From assembly GCA_963806495.1 (NCBI GenBank), contig CAWDYA010000002.1:62001-126000 (forward strand): 64,000 nucleotides of DNA, in the 5' to 3' direction. The notes below the pieces were generated by a model. It saw only the letters and a program-made list of their open reading frames with translations. It searched no databases and had not been told where the DNA came from. The DNA comes from CAWDYA01 sp963806495. GTDB taxonomy: Bacteria; Acidobacteriota; Polarisedimenticolia; JACPZX01; DASXTC01. The position numbers and the translations under genes were made by a program. This document shows, in pieces, positions 7,930-17,515 of the stretch. Positions within the stretch are counted from its first letter, which is position 1. Each line of letters starts with the position of its first letter.

Positions 7930-10465
7930 CTAGAGAGGTGGCTGCGCGGGGTAGAGCCGGACCGCCTCGTTGAAAAGGGTGAGCCGTTCGTCCGCGAGAG
8001 CCATGATCGTCCCCGCCGCATAGCGTCCCTCGGCGTCCATCCGCCCGGCGGGGACGCCCGTGAGAGTCTCGATCCCCTCCTCCACCCTTCGCACGGGGAA
8101 GATATGGAACCGGCGCCGGCGCACCGCCTCTACCACCTCCTCGTCGAGCATCAGGTCTCCGACATTGGCCTCGGGCACGACCACTCCCTGATCGCCCCGC
8201 AAGCCCCTGTCGGCGCACACCTTGAAAAACCCCTCGATCTTCTCGTTTATGCCCCCGACGGGCTGGATGCCGCCCTTCTGGTCCACCGAGCCGGTCACGG
8301 CGATCCCCTGGCGGATCGGGATGCCCGACAGGGCCGACAGCAACGCGTACACCTCCGTGGAGGAGGCCGAGTCGCCGTCGATCCCGACATACGACTGCTC
8401 GAAGGCGAGACTGGCCGTCAGCGTCACCGGCCTGGACGCCCCGAACCGCTCGCGCAGGAATCCGCCGATGATCAGGATCCCCTTGGTGTGGGCGCTGCCG
8501 GACAGCCGGGCCTCACGCTCGATGTTGATCACGCCCGACGTGCCGGGGGACACGGTCGCGGTGATACGGGCAGGCAGGCCGTACGCGTAACCGCCCGCTT
8601 CCTCCACGACGAGTCCGTTCACCTGGCCGACGCGGGCTCCCTGGACGTCGATGAATATCTGCTCCTGCCGGATCATCTCCCGCAATTTGTCCTCGGGCAG
8701 GCTGCGCCGGACCCGCGACTCCCGGATCGCCGTTCTGACGTGCCGGGCCAGGATCCTGCGGCCCGATCGATCCTGACTCTTCCAGTAGCTCGCCTCGCGG
8801 AGCAGATCGGCGATGTCGCCGAAGCGGGTGGACAGCTTGCCCTGCCGCCCCGCGCGGCGCGCCCCGTGCTCGGCCACTGCGGCGATGGCCGCGGGGTCGG
8901 GATCCCCGAGCGACTCGGCGGTGCAGAGCTTCCTGACGAAAGCGGCGTACTGTCTCAGGTTCTTGGGAGTCAGGTCCATCTCCTGATCGAAGTCGGCAAA
9001 GACCTTGAAGATCTTCCTGAAATCGGGCTCCTCCTGGAGAAGCGACTCGTACGTGTCCCGATGCCCGATCAGGATCACCTTCACGTCGATCGGTATCGGC
9101 TGCGGCTTGAGGGTGACGGTCGGCATGTAGGCCGCGGATCTCTCCTCCAGGATGGCCAGCGAGCGGCTGGTCAGGCTGCGTTTGAGCTGCTTCCACACCT
9201 CCGACTCCGAGAACAGGTCCTCGGCGGTGACCACCAGGTACCCGCCGTCCGCCGCGAGCAGGCTGCCGCCGCGGACGTGTCGGAAGTCGGAGGTCCAGTG
9301 TCCCGACGTGTCGATCGACTTCTCGAAGTAGCCGAACAATCGTGGATAGGTCGGGTGCGTCTCCACGACGACGGGACAGTCACCGTGTCTGCGGGAGTCG
9401 AACACCACGTTCACCTCGAGGCGGCCCAGGAGTGATGCGGCCCTGTCCCGGTCATCCGCACCGTCGTCGGACCCGTCCGGCTCGACCGTACCCCCACCCT
9501 CGGGGATAGGCTCCCTCCCGCGGCCGGCGAGAGCGACCCGCTTGAGCAGATCGAGGTGGGCGATCACTTCGTCGAGCGCCTCGCGCAGGAAGCTGCCGAC
9601 CGTGGCTTCCGCCTCGCCCTTGAGGCGGCCGGCTATGGCGTCGAGCCTCTCCTGGAGGACGCCTCTCACGTCCTTGCGCTCCAGGTCGCCGATCGCCGCC
9701 TCCATCCTCGCCAGCAGGTCGCGGCTCTGTCGCGCGGTCGCCTCCAGACTCTGCCGCAGCTCTTCGTGCTGGCGCAGAAGGGCACGATGTCTCGTGCGCG
9801 AGAGCTTCTTCGCGGCGGCCAGCGTCTCCAGCTCGGACATCGCGACCGCCTGCCCGTCGATCATCGGGAACAGCTCGGGCCGGCTGGTGTTTCCCTCGCG
9901 GACCCGCTTGAGAGCGAACCCCTGCCGCTCCGCGCGGCGCTCGAAACGCTCGATCAGGCGGTCCCCCTCGCCCTCGTATTTCGCGGCCACGCGCTCCCGC
10001 CTCCGGGAGTGCGCCGCGCTTTCCAGGACGCGGCGCACATCGGGCTCGATCTTCCTTGCGAACCGCTCCATGTCGGATCGAAGCTGATGTTCCGGACCCT
10101 CGCGGGAGACTGAGCAGGCGCGGCTCGTCGGGTTTGGTGAAGTTGTGCACGTAGCAGCGGTCGGGCGGCAGGGGGCAGTACCCCTTGATCCTGTTGAGTA
10201 TCTGCTGGACCGTGGTGGCCCGCCCCGTTCCTGTGAGGCCGCAGACGAAGACGTTGTAGCCCGGCCCGTACAGCCGGATGCCGAGCTTGAGGGCCTTGAT
10301 GGCCCGGTCCTGGCCGATGATCCCGATGAGGGAGGCGTCCTTGTCGGCCCGTGAGATGTCCTGCCTCGTCAGCCGGCAGGTCCAGCGGAGACGCTCGGCC
10401 TTCAGCTCGCGCGGCCTTGCCGCGGCGGCCCGTGAGGGGCGGCCTGACGGCTTCCTCCTCGGCAT
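7930..10465 (-). CDS. Lon-like ATP-dependent protease (AAA_32/LonB-like), one frameshift
   Basis: Repaired length is 844 residues. The N-terminus carries a Walker A-like GLTGTGRATT and NFTKPDEPRLLSLPRG, typical of the AAA_32 Lon-related family; the middle is a long coiled coil; the C-terminus is a Lon protease domain with catalytic Ser in DGDSASSTEVYALLSALSG and Lys in GGINEKIEG. It probably degrades damaged or regulatory proteins in the cytoplasm. The frame breaks at the CCC at 10097-10099; removing one base, or restoring two, joins the halves as LPRG..DMERFARK. Start ATG 10465 has AGGAGG 7 nt upstream. Confidence 0.85.
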
Positions 10466-10551
10466 CGTGGCCCTCCTGCGGGACCCGTCGGGGCGCCCGG
10501 AGCGCGAGTATACCCCACAGGACATGCCCGGCAGGAGAGACCCCAGGAGCC

Positions 10552-11124
10552 CTAGTGGCCCCCGAAGACCCAGCCCACCCCCAGATTGAAGACATGGTCC
10601 GTGAGCTGGTCCACCGAGTCGCCGTCCGGGTAGACGGCCACCACCTGCCCCTCGACCCGGATGTTGAGCACGGGGCCGAGGAAGAAACGGACGCCGGCGC
10701 CGGCGTAGGCCAGCGGATTGGTCTCGTCGGTCAGGACGTAGCTGCCGTAGTAGTCGTCCTCGCTCACCTGGAGATTCTGGAAGCCGGCGCCCGCCATCAG
10801 GAAGGGGGAGACCGCCGCGTTCGGGATGATGTTGAACACGTAGCCCATCTTGAACGTGGACAGATCGACGTTCAGGTACGACGGATAGTCCGGCTGGGTC
10901 CGTATGAAATCGAGGGAGAACTCCAGCTCGTGATGAGGGACGAAGACGATGGCGAACCGGCCGCCGAGGCCGACTTCGTTGTCGACGTTCGACTCGTTGT
11001 CGAAGTCGGCACCGGTCAGGTACGCGCCGACCTCCATGCTGCGCTCCCGCATCTCCGCCCGCGGCGCCGAGGGCAGGCAGAGCAGGACGGTGGATGCCAC
11101 GGCGAAAATGAGGACTTTCTTCAC
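10552..11124 (-). CDS. Small outer-membrane beta-barrel protein
   Basis: A 190-residue protein with a signal peptide (KKVLIFAVASTVLLCLPSAPRA) followed by alternating hydrophobic strands (FAIVFVPHHELEFSLDF, AVSPFLMAGAGFQN, YAGAGVRFFLGPVLNIRVEG) and a terminal strand VFNLGVGWVFGG. This is the OmpW/OprF-like small-barrel pattern. The role is unknown, possibly a channel or structural porin. The GTG start at 11124 is supported by GGAGGT just upstream; longer in-frame extension to 11502 crosses the gltX promoter and start, so it is not used. Confidence 0.75.
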   Translation of the reverse strand: MKKVLIFAVASTVLLCLPSAPRAEMRERSMEVGAYLTGADFDNESNVDNEVGLGGRFAIVFVPHHELEFSLDFIRTQPDYPSYLNVDLSTFKMGYVFNIIPNAAVSPFLMAGAGFQNLQVSEDDYYGSYVLTDETNPLAYAGAGVRFFLGPVLNIRVEGQVVAVYPDGDSVDQLTDHVFNLGVGWVFGGH

Positions 11125-11211
11125 GGTCACCTCCAGGGTTTTGGTACGTGCCACATGATGCACGATACGTCGCCGCCCGGGGCGGTGCAACCGGGCGGGA
11201 GCCGGCTCGCG

Positions 11212-11240
11212 TTGACCTGTCGCGCGGGTGTCGCTAAAAT
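11212..11240 (+). promoter_or_regulatory. Sigma-70 promoter of gltX
   Basis: TTGACC and TAAAAT are separated by exactly 17 nt. Both hexamers match consensus in 5 of 6 positions. The -10 ends 53 nt before the gltX start codon. Confidence 0.6.
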
Positions 11241-11293
11241 GACGCCCCTCGATCGAAGCCATTGTCAAACCGTCGGTTGCACACCGAGGCCGC

Positions 11294-12763
11294 ATGAGCG
11301 CCGAAACACCCCGAGTCCGTTTCGCCCCGAGCCCCACCGGCTTTCTCCATGTCGGCGGGGCGCGGACGGCCCTGTTCAACTGGCTGCACGCCCGGCGCAC
11401 GGGAGGCGTCTTCATCCTGCGGATCGAGGACACCGACGCGGCGCGATCGTCCGAAGAAATGGTCCGGGAGATCCTCGAGGGGCTGGCCTGGCTCGGTATC
11501 ACTCATGACGAAGGGCCGTTTCTGCAGTCGACGTTCCGCGACGAGCACGTTCGAAAGGCCGGGCGCCTCCTCGAGGAGGGCAAGGCGTACCGTTGCTTCT
11601 GCTCGACCGAGGAGCTGGCGCGGCGCCGGGAGGCCGCGCCCGAGCGCAACGTCGCGTGGAAATACGACCGGCGTTGCCTGGCGGTCGACCAGGAGACCTC
11701 ACGGGGACGCGCCGCGTCGGGCGAGCCGTTCTGCGTCCGGTTCCGCGTGCCCGACGGCCGGACCGGCTATCACGATCTCGTGCACGGCGAGACGCGGTTC
11801 GACAACGCCGACATCGAGGATTTCGTGCTTCTGCGCACCGACGGCTCTCCGACATACAACCTGTCGTGCGTGTCGGACGACACCGACATGCGGATCACGC
11901 ACGTCATTCGCGGCGACGACCACATCTCGAACACACCCAAGCAGATCCTGCTTTACGAAGGACTCGGCTCGAGAGTGCCCGGCTTCGGCCATCTTCCCCT
12001 GATCCTCGGCGAGGACAAGAAGCGGCTGTCGAAGCGGCACGGCGCGGTCTCCGTCACCGAGTACCGCCGCGAGGGATACCTGGCCGAGGCGTTGTTCAAC
12101 TTCCTGGCCCTGCTGGGCTGGTCGCCGGGAGGGGACCGCGAGATCATGACCAGGGACGAGATGATCGGGGCGTTCTCCTTCGAAGGGGTAGGCTCCCGGA
12201 GCGCGGTCTTCGATCACGAGAAGCTGTCCTGGATGAACGGAGAATACATACGGAGGCTCACGGGCGGCGATCTCGCCGTGATGGCCCGCCCCTGGCTGGA
12301 GCGGGCCGGGCTGTGGGCGGACGGGCCGGACGATCCGGGGCGCCGGGAACGTCTCGCCGCGATCTGCGATCTGGTCAAGCCGCGATGCCGCGTGCTGCCC
12401 GACGTGGCCCGCGCCGCCCTCCCGTTCATGAGCGACTCGTTCGACTACGATCCCGAGGCCGAGGTGAAGCATTTCGGGGCCGACGAAGCGGCGGATCGTC
12501 TCGAGGCGCTCGCCGACGTATTGCGCGATCTCGAACCGTTCGACGAGGCCGGTCTCGAGGCCGCGCTGCGCGGTCTGGCGGAACGGTTCGGGGTCAAGGC
12601 CGGGGCGTTGATCCACCCCGCGCGGCTTGCCCTCACGGGCTCGAGCGTCAGCCCGGGCATCTTCGCCGTCATGGCGGTGATGGGGCGTTCCGATGTCCTG
12701 GCGCGGCTCGACCGCGCCGTCCGGCACATCCGGGCCAACCGGTCCGGGTCTCCCGCAGGATAG
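11294..12763 (+). CDS. gltX: Glutamyl-tRNA synthetase
   Basis: A 489-residue class I aminoacyl-tRNA synthetase. RFAPSPTGFLHVGGARTALF near the N-terminus holds the HIGH-type signature (HVGG), and KKRLSKRHGA is the KMSKS-type loop. It charges tRNA-Glu, and in bacteria lacking GlnRS also tRNA-Gln; the sequence alone does not tell which applies. Length is normal. The next gene starts 29 nt downstream on the same strand. Confidence 0.95.
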   Translation: MSAETPRVRFAPSPTGFLHVGGARTALFNWLHARRTGGVFILRIEDTDAARSSEEMVREILEGLAWLGITHDEGPFLQSTFRDEHVRKAGRLLEEGKAYRCFCSTEELARRREAAPERNVAWKYDRRCLAVDQETSRGRAASGEPFCVRFRVPDGRTGYHDLVHGETRFDNADIEDFVLLRTDGSPTYNLSCVSDDTDMRITHVIRGDDHISNTPKQILLYEGLGSRVPGFGHLPLILGEDKKRLSKRHGAVSVTEYRREGYLAEALFNFLALLGWSPGGDREIMTRDEMIGAFSFEGVGSRSAVFDHEKLSWMNGEYIRRLTGGDLAVMARPWLERAGLWADGPDDPGRRERLAAICDLVKPRCRVLPDVARAALPFMSDSFDYDPEAEVKHFGADEAADRLEALADVLRDLEPFDEAGLEAALRGLAERFGVKAGALIHPARLALTGSSVSPGIFAVMAVMGRSDVLARLDRAVRHIRANRSGSPAG

Positions 12764-12792
12764 AGAATCAACTGAGTGAGGAGCGAGTTGCG

Positions 12793-13988
12793 ATGAATCA
12801 TCCGACGACGATCCGTTTCGTCACGGACGAGTACCGGGGCCTCGCCGACCGGTTCGGCCCCGAGACGATCATGGTGGCGACCCATGCAGGCTGGGAAGTG
12901 TCGGCGATCGTGGTCGTGCACAACACGACCCGCGGCCCGGCCATGGGCGGGCTCCGAATGGTCCCCGATGCCTCGGTCGAGGAGGTGCTCGATCTGGCGC
13001 GTGCGATGACCTACAAGAACGCGGGCGCCTCGCTGGAGTACGGCGGCGGCAAATCGGCCCTCGCGGCGGACCCGGCCCGGTTCCCCAAGGGCTCGCCCGA
13101 GCGCCGCGAGCTGATGACCTGGTACGCCGGGCTGCTCGAGCACGTGCCCGCATACACTCCCGGCCCCGACATGTTCACGGACGAGCAGGACATGCAGCTC
13201 ATCTTCGAGGTCGCCGGCCGGTCGATCGGACGGCCAGCTGACAAGGGGGGTATCCCGATCGACGCGCTCGGCCTCACGTCGCTCGGCTGCGTGGCGGATT
13301 CTCGCGATGGCGATTGAGGGGGGGCATCTGCCGGGCGCCACCGGCATGAAGGGACTGAGGCTCGGTATCGAGGGGTTCGGCAACGTCGGCGCCGGCATCG
13401 GCCGGATGGTGAGCCACGAAGGTGCCCTCGTGGTGGCCGCGAGCGATCTTCCCGATCCGGCGCGCGACTATGGCGGGGTCGTGCACCACCCCGGAGGGCT
13501 CGACGTGGACGCGCTGATGCAGGCTCGAGCGCGGGGCCGCTCGATCATCGAGACCACCCAACCGGGAGTGACGGTCCTGAGCGGGGCGGAGTCGCTCAAA
13601 CGGCTGTTCGAGATTCGAGGCCGATGTGCTGGTTCCGGCGGCGCGCACGGACACCGTGGACCTCAATCTGGCTCGCCGGATGCGGACGCGGTTCGTCCTG
13701 GAGGCGGCCAACAAGCCGCTGTCGGCGGAGGCCGAGCAGCACCTGCACGAACGCGGCGTGCTGTGCAGCGTCGACTATCTCACCAACTGTGGCGGCATCG
13801 TGGCCTGCGCGGAGGAACTCGACGAGGTCAGCCGTCCGCTCGGCACGCTGCGTCTGCCGCGGGCGGTCGGCAGGATCGTCGCCACGGTGCGCGCCAACGC
13901 CTCCGCCGTCTACGGTCTCTCGAAGCGCGAGGGGATCACGCCTCGCGCCGCGGCCGAACGGATCGTGGAGCCGCGTATCGCGGGCTGA
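12793..13988 (+). CDS. Glu/Leu/Phe/Val amino-acid dehydrogenase, two frameshifts
   Basis: Repaired length is 397 residues. The catalytic part shows TTRGPAMGGLRM, TYKNAGASLEYGGGKSAL (catalytic lysines) and GPDMFTDEQDM; the NAD-binding Rossmann fold shows IEGFGNVGAG and DVLVPAARTDTVD; the C-terminus has NCGGIVACAEE. It reversibly deaminates an amino acid, most like leucine/valine-type dehydrogenases; substrate unproven. The frame breaks at GATTC 13297-13301 and again at GATTC 13612-13616. Reading each as GATC restores one frame, the second giving FEIEADVLVPAA. The start follows a GAGTGAGGAGCG ribosome-binding region. Confidence 0.82.
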
Positions 13989-14074
13989 GCTTCAGCGGCG
14001 CCGCAGGCGGCCCGGGTTGCCGCTCCTGCTTCGGCTGTGATACGCTTCGCGCCGGATTTACAAGGAGTTACGTC

Positions 14075-14872
14075 ACGTCCGCGCTCGAGACTTCCACCAG
14101 CCCGAAGCAGCCAACACGGACCATCCGGCTTCTCGTTCGGGCCGGCTGGATATCGGCGTTGCTGCTCATCTTCGGTCTGAGCTTCGGCGCCAGCTTCTAC
14201 ATGACGGTCCGGACCGTTTTCTTCGGCCGCGAGGTCGAGGTTCCCGATATCGTGAACATGCCGGTCGAGGAGGCGCGTGAGGCCCTGGGCAGGTCCGAGC
14301 TGTATCTCGAGACCGCCTCGGAGCGTTACGACGACCGGATCGAGAAGGGACGCGTGCAGTCGCAGGATCCGCCGGCGGGTGCAACGATAAAGAAGGACCG
14401 CAAGGTGCGTGTGACCATCAGCCTCGGCCCTCTGGAGGTGCCGATACCCGAGGTACGTGGTCAGACGCTGCGTACGGCGAAGATCACCCTTCAGCACTCG
14501 GGCATACCGGCGGGCCGAGCCACCTTCACACACGCAACCGACGCGCCGGCCGACACCGTCCTCGCACAGGACCCGCTTCCCACGGACGACTCGAAGGCCG
14601 ATGTCCCCCAGGGGCCGGGGCCGAGGGGCGAGGGGGCCGTCGACATGCTGGTGAGCCTCGGGCCCGCCACGAGCAGCTATGTCATGCCCGACCTCACCGA
14701 CCACAGCCTCGCGCAGGTGCGCGCGTTCGCCGACCGTGCCGGCCTCAGGCTCGGAGCGGTGAGACGGGAGCCGGCGGGACGGGCCGCACGGGGGCTCGTG
14801 GTGCGCCAGTACCCGAAAGCCGGCTACCGGATTGGCCGGCAGGACATCATCAGCCTGGTTCTGGGAGAGTAG
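14075..14872 (+). CDS. Membrane-anchored PASTA-domain protein with unclear start
   Basis: About 265 residues: a short N-terminal cytoplasmic tail, one transmembrane helix (ISALLLIFGLSFGASFYM) and three extracytoplasmic PASTA repeats, beginning VEVPDIVNMPVEEAREAL, LEVPIPEVRGQTLRTAK and YVMPDLTDHSLAQVRAF. PASTA domains bind peptidoglycan fragments. No kinase or PBP domain is attached. AAGGAG at 14062-14067 is well placed, but the codons at the right distance are GTC (14072) and ACG (14075); the first in-frame TTG, GTG or ATG lies inside the membrane helix. I place the start at ACG with low certainty; a sequence error is the alternative. rpe follows 41 nt later. Confidence 0.72.
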   Translation, partial: TSALETSTSPKQPTRTIRLLVRAGWISALLLIFGLSFGASFYMTVRTVFFGREVEVPDIVNMPVEEAREALGRSELYLETASERYDDRIEKGRVQSQDPPAGATIKKDRKVRVTISLGPLEVPIPEVRGQTLRTAKITLQHSGIPAGRATFTHATDAPADTVLAQDPLPTDDSKADVPQGPGPRGEGAVDMLVSLGPATSSYVMPDLTDHSLAQVRAFADRAGLRLGAVRREPAGRAARGLVVRQYPKAGYRIGRQDIISLVLGE

Positions 14873-14913
14873 GGAAGCCCCCTCGGGGGCACAACGCACA
14901 AGGGAGACGCGCC

Positions 14914-15573
14914 GTGGCCGTGCTGGCACCCTCGATCCTCTCGGCGGACTTCAGCCGGCTTGCCGATCAGATCCACGACGTCGAGACAGCCGGAGCACGC
15001 ATGCTGCACCTCGACGTGATGGACGGCCACTTCGTGCCGAACATCACCATCGGCCCGCCGGTGATCCGCTCGATCCGGCGCGCCACCGCTCTGACGCTCG
15101 ATGCCCATCTGATGATCGAGAACGCCGACGCATTCATCGACGACTTCGTATCGGCGGGCGCCGACATGATCTCCGTCCACGTCGAGGCGTGCCGGCACCT
15201 TCATCGCACGGTCACATCGATCCAGGCGAAGGGAAGACAGGCGGGCGTCGTTCTCAATCCGGCCACGTCTCTCGAGACGCTCGAGGAGATTCTGCCGGTC
15301 GCCGATTACGTGCTTCTCATGTCGGTCAACCCGGGCTGGGGCGGCCAGGCGTTCATCCCGCGTGTCATGGGCAAGATTCGGGCGCTCAAGGAGCGAATCG
15401 CCGCCGCCGGCCTCGCCACCCAGATCGAGGTGGACGGCGGCGTTACGGCCGACAACATCGCCGACCTCGCCGCGGCCGGCGCGGATATCATCGTCGCCGG
15501 CAGCTCCGTGTTCGGCGGGGACGACGCGAGGGGAGCCGCCGCCGGCCTCATCGCCCGTCTGCCCGGCTCGTGA
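14914..15573 (+). CDS. rpe: Ribulose-phosphate 3-epimerase
   Basis: A 219-residue TIM-barrel enzyme interconverting ribulose 5-phosphate and xylulose 5-phosphate in the pentose phosphate pathway. Family marks are LAPSILSADFSRL at the N-terminus, MLHLDVMDGHFVPNITIGP with metal-binding His and Asp, NPGWGGQAFIP and EVDGGVTADN. Length is normal. The GTG start has AGGGAG upstream. The thioesterase gene starts 22 nt after the stop. Confidence 0.94.
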   Translation: MAVLAPSILSADFSRLADQIHDVETAGARMLHLDVMDGHFVPNITIGPPVIRSIRRATALTLDAHLMIENADAFIDDFVSAGADMISVHVEACRHLHRTVTSIQAKGRQAGVVLNPATSLETLEEILPVADYVLLMSVNPGWGGQAFIPRVMGKIRALKERIAAAGLATQIEVDGGVTADNIADLAAAGADIIVAGSSVFGGDDARGAAAGLIARLPGS

Positions 15574-15595
15574 ACATGACGGTGTCGAGGCGGCC

Positions 15596-16015
15596 ATGCT
15601 GACGGGTGAGGTGACCCTGCGGGTCAGGTATCCCGAGACGGATCAGATGGGTGTCGTGCACCACAGCCACTTCCTCGTGTGGTTCGAGATGGGGCGGACG
15701 GAGCTGATGCGGGACAACGGCTGCACCTACGCGGATCTGGAGAAGGAGGGTGTGATGATGCCCGTCATCGAAGCCTCCTGCCGGTACCTCAGCCCCGCCC
15801 GGTACGACGAGGTGCTCACCATCCGCACGCGTGTCAGCGAGGTGAGCCGTGTGCGGGCGCGGTTCGCGTACGAGGTGGTCCGGCCTTCCGACGGGCGGCT
15901 GCTCGCCACCGGCAGCACGCGTCACGCGGCCACCGATCGCCGCGGCGTTCCCTGCCGGATGCCGCAGAGGGTCGTGGCGCTCTTCACGGACGAGGCGGGC
16001 GTCGTCGATGGGTGA
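15596..16015 (+). CDS. Acyl-CoA thioesterase, 4-hydroxybenzoyl-CoA thioesterase/YbgC type
   Basis: A 139-residue hot-dog-fold protein. The N-terminus VRYPETDQMGVVHHSHFLVW holds the conserved Asp-x2-Gly-x-Val-His active-site region of the YbgC/4HBT family. It hydrolyses acyl-CoA thioesters; in many Gram-negatives the homologue sits beside tol-pal genes, but here it lies between rpe and a BamD-like gene. The ATG start overlaps no other gene; the next gene begins 8 nt before this stop, indicating translational coupling. Confidence 0.83.
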   Translation: MLTGEVTLRVRYPETDQMGVVHHSHFLVWFEMGRTELMRDNGCTYADLEKEGVMMPVIEASCRYLSPARYDEVLTIRTRVSEVSRVRARFAYEVVRPSDGRLLATGSTRHAATDRRGVPCRMPQRVVALFTDEAGVVDG

Positions 16016-16817
16016 TTCGAAGCTGCGACCCGCGGCCTGCGTGGCGATCCTCGCCCTTCTCCTGGTCACGGCCGGATGCGGCGGGCGGGCCACCCACAAG
16101 AAGAAGGACCCGTTCGCCGGGATGAGCGCGCAGCAGGTGTACGACCTCGGCATGAAACAGTACCGGAAGAAGAAATACGCCAAGGCCCGCGACACCCTGC
16201 AGGCGGCGCTGAGCCGGGAGGGCTCCACCCCGGCGATGATCGCCAACGTCCACCTCGCACTCGCCGACTCCTTCTTCTACGACGGTGGTCTGCTGAATCT
16301 CGCCGAGGCGCAGAGCCGGTACACGAACTTCCTCACGTTCTACCCGAACCACGAGCGCGCCGACTACGCGCAGTACCAGCTCGGCCTGTGCTATCTGAGG
16401 CAGGCGGCGAACCCCGACCGCGACCAGGCGCAGACCCGCAAGGCGCTCTCGGAGCTCCTGAAGGTGTCGTCGGCGTACCCCAACAGTGAATTCGTCCTCC
16501 CTGCGGCGCACAAGGCCGATGAGGCGCGCGAGCTGCTCGCGGAGCACGATTACCGGATCGGTTACTTCTACTTCAAACGGAAGGACTACCGGGGCGCCGT
16601 GGCACGGCTCAAGGACATTCTCGACGAGTATCCGGCCTACTCACGCAAGGCCGATGTGTACCTCACCCTGGGCCGGTCGCTCATCGCGCTGGAACGCCAG
16701 GACGAGGGAGCGCTGTACCTGCACAAGCTGGTCGCCGAATTTCCCGGGAGCCGTCAGGCCACCAGGGCGGAGGAGGTGCTGGACGAAACCCCGCCCGAGG
16801 ATCCGGAGCCGTCGTGA
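16008..16817 (+). CDS. BamD-like outer-membrane assembly lipoprotein
   Basis: A 269-residue protein with a lipoprotein signal: ILALLLVTAGC, where the cysteine is the lipid site, followed by a basic linker and TPR-type helical pairs (AQQVYDLGMKQYRKKKYAKA, NFLTFYPNHERADYAQYQLG, GYFYFKRKDYRGAVARLKDI). This arrangement and length match BamD/ComL, the lipoprotein of the barrel-assembly machine in the outer membrane. It overlaps the thioesterase gene by 8 nt and the next gene by 4 nt (GTGA), so all three are probably translated together. Confidence 0.78.
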   Translation: MGDSKLRPAACVAILALLLVTAGCGGRATHKKKDPFAGMSAQQVYDLGMKQYRKKKYAKARDTLQAALSREGSTPAMIANVHLALADSFFYDGGLLNLAEAQSRYTNFLTFYPNHERADYAQYQLGLCYLRQAANPDRDQAQTRKALSELLKVSSAYPNSEFVLPAAHKADEARELLAEHDYRIGYFYFKRKDYRGAVARLKDILDEYPAYSRKADVYLTLGRSLIALERQDEGALYLHKLVAEFPGSRQATRAEEVLDETPPEDPEPS

Positions 16818-17248
16818 AGACCGGGCGGATTGCCAGCCTCGCCGCCGCGATCGCCGGCAGGGAAGCGGAGCGCACCGAGGCGCGCCGGGCCGCACGCGGG
16901 ATGGCCGACCGGTTGCACGCCGATGTGGCCGGAGCGATCGATGTCTTCCGCCGCGTGACACGCGAGCGCGGCGCACCCCACCTGGATCTGATCGACCTGG
17001 GTCCGGTGGAGCCTGACGACAAGAGCGTGCGAGCCTTTCAGTTCAGGCTCCGGCGCGGCCGGCACGTGGCCGTCGTGGTGTGCAAGGACCGCGGCGAGGT
17101 GATGCTGGTCGGCCCGTTCAGGCGTGGGGGAACCGAGGGACCCTGTCGTCCCGTGCGCTCGCCTCAGCGCGGCGCACCGGGAGAGGAGATTGAGGGGGCG
17201 CTCGAGGGGCTCGTGGCCGATCTCATCGAGGCTTCCTTCGCGAAGTGA
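16814..17248 (+). CDS. Hypothetical protein, basic and helical N-terminus
   Basis: A 144-residue protein that I do not recognise. The first half is rich in Arg, Ala and Glu and likely helical (GREAERTEARRAARGMADRL); the second half looks like an alpha-beta fold with strands around RGRHVAVVVCKDRGEVMLVG. There is no signal peptide or membrane segment. GTG start and preceding TGA overlap by 4 nt with the BamD-like gene, so it belongs to the same transcription unit. Confidence 0.65.
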   Translation: MKTGRIASLAAAIAGREAERTEARRAARGMADRLHADVAGAIDVFRRVTRERGAPHLDLIDLGPVEPDDKSVRAFQFRLRRGRHVAVVVCKDRGEVMLVGPFRRGGTEGPCRPVRSPQRGAPGEEIEGALEGLVADLIEASFAK

Positions 17249-17308
17249 TCGCCCGCCGCGGGATGGTATGCTGCCCCGACGGGATCATCAGCCGAAAACG
17301 GAGGGTTC

Positions 17309-17515
17309 ATGAGCGACCATGTCTACAAGATGACGGAACTGACCGGTTCTTCCAAGACGTCGATCGATGACGCAATCCGGAACGCGGTTGCCCGCGCCGG
17401 CAAGACGCTCAGGAACATGAGGTGGCTCGAGGTGACCGACACGCGGGCCCATCTCGAGGACGGAAAGATCGCTCACTGGCAGGTGACGGTGAAGATCGGC
17501 TTCACCCTGGACTAG
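17309..17515 (+). CDS. Dodecin-family flavin-storage protein
   Basis: A 68-residue protein matching the dodecin family over its whole length: HVYKMTELTGSSKTSIDDAI at the N-terminus, NMRWLEVTDTRAHLEDG in the middle and the closing strand WQVTVKIGFTLD. Dodecins form 12-subunit shells that bind flavins; the tryptophan in RWLEV is the one that stacks with flavin. GGAGG lies upstream of the ATG. The gene converges on the kinase gene and overlaps its 3' end by 14 nt. Confidence 0.88.
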   Translation: MSDHVYKMTELTGSSKTSIDDAIRNAVARAGKTLRNMRWLEVTDTRAHLEDGKIAHWQVTVKIGFTLD

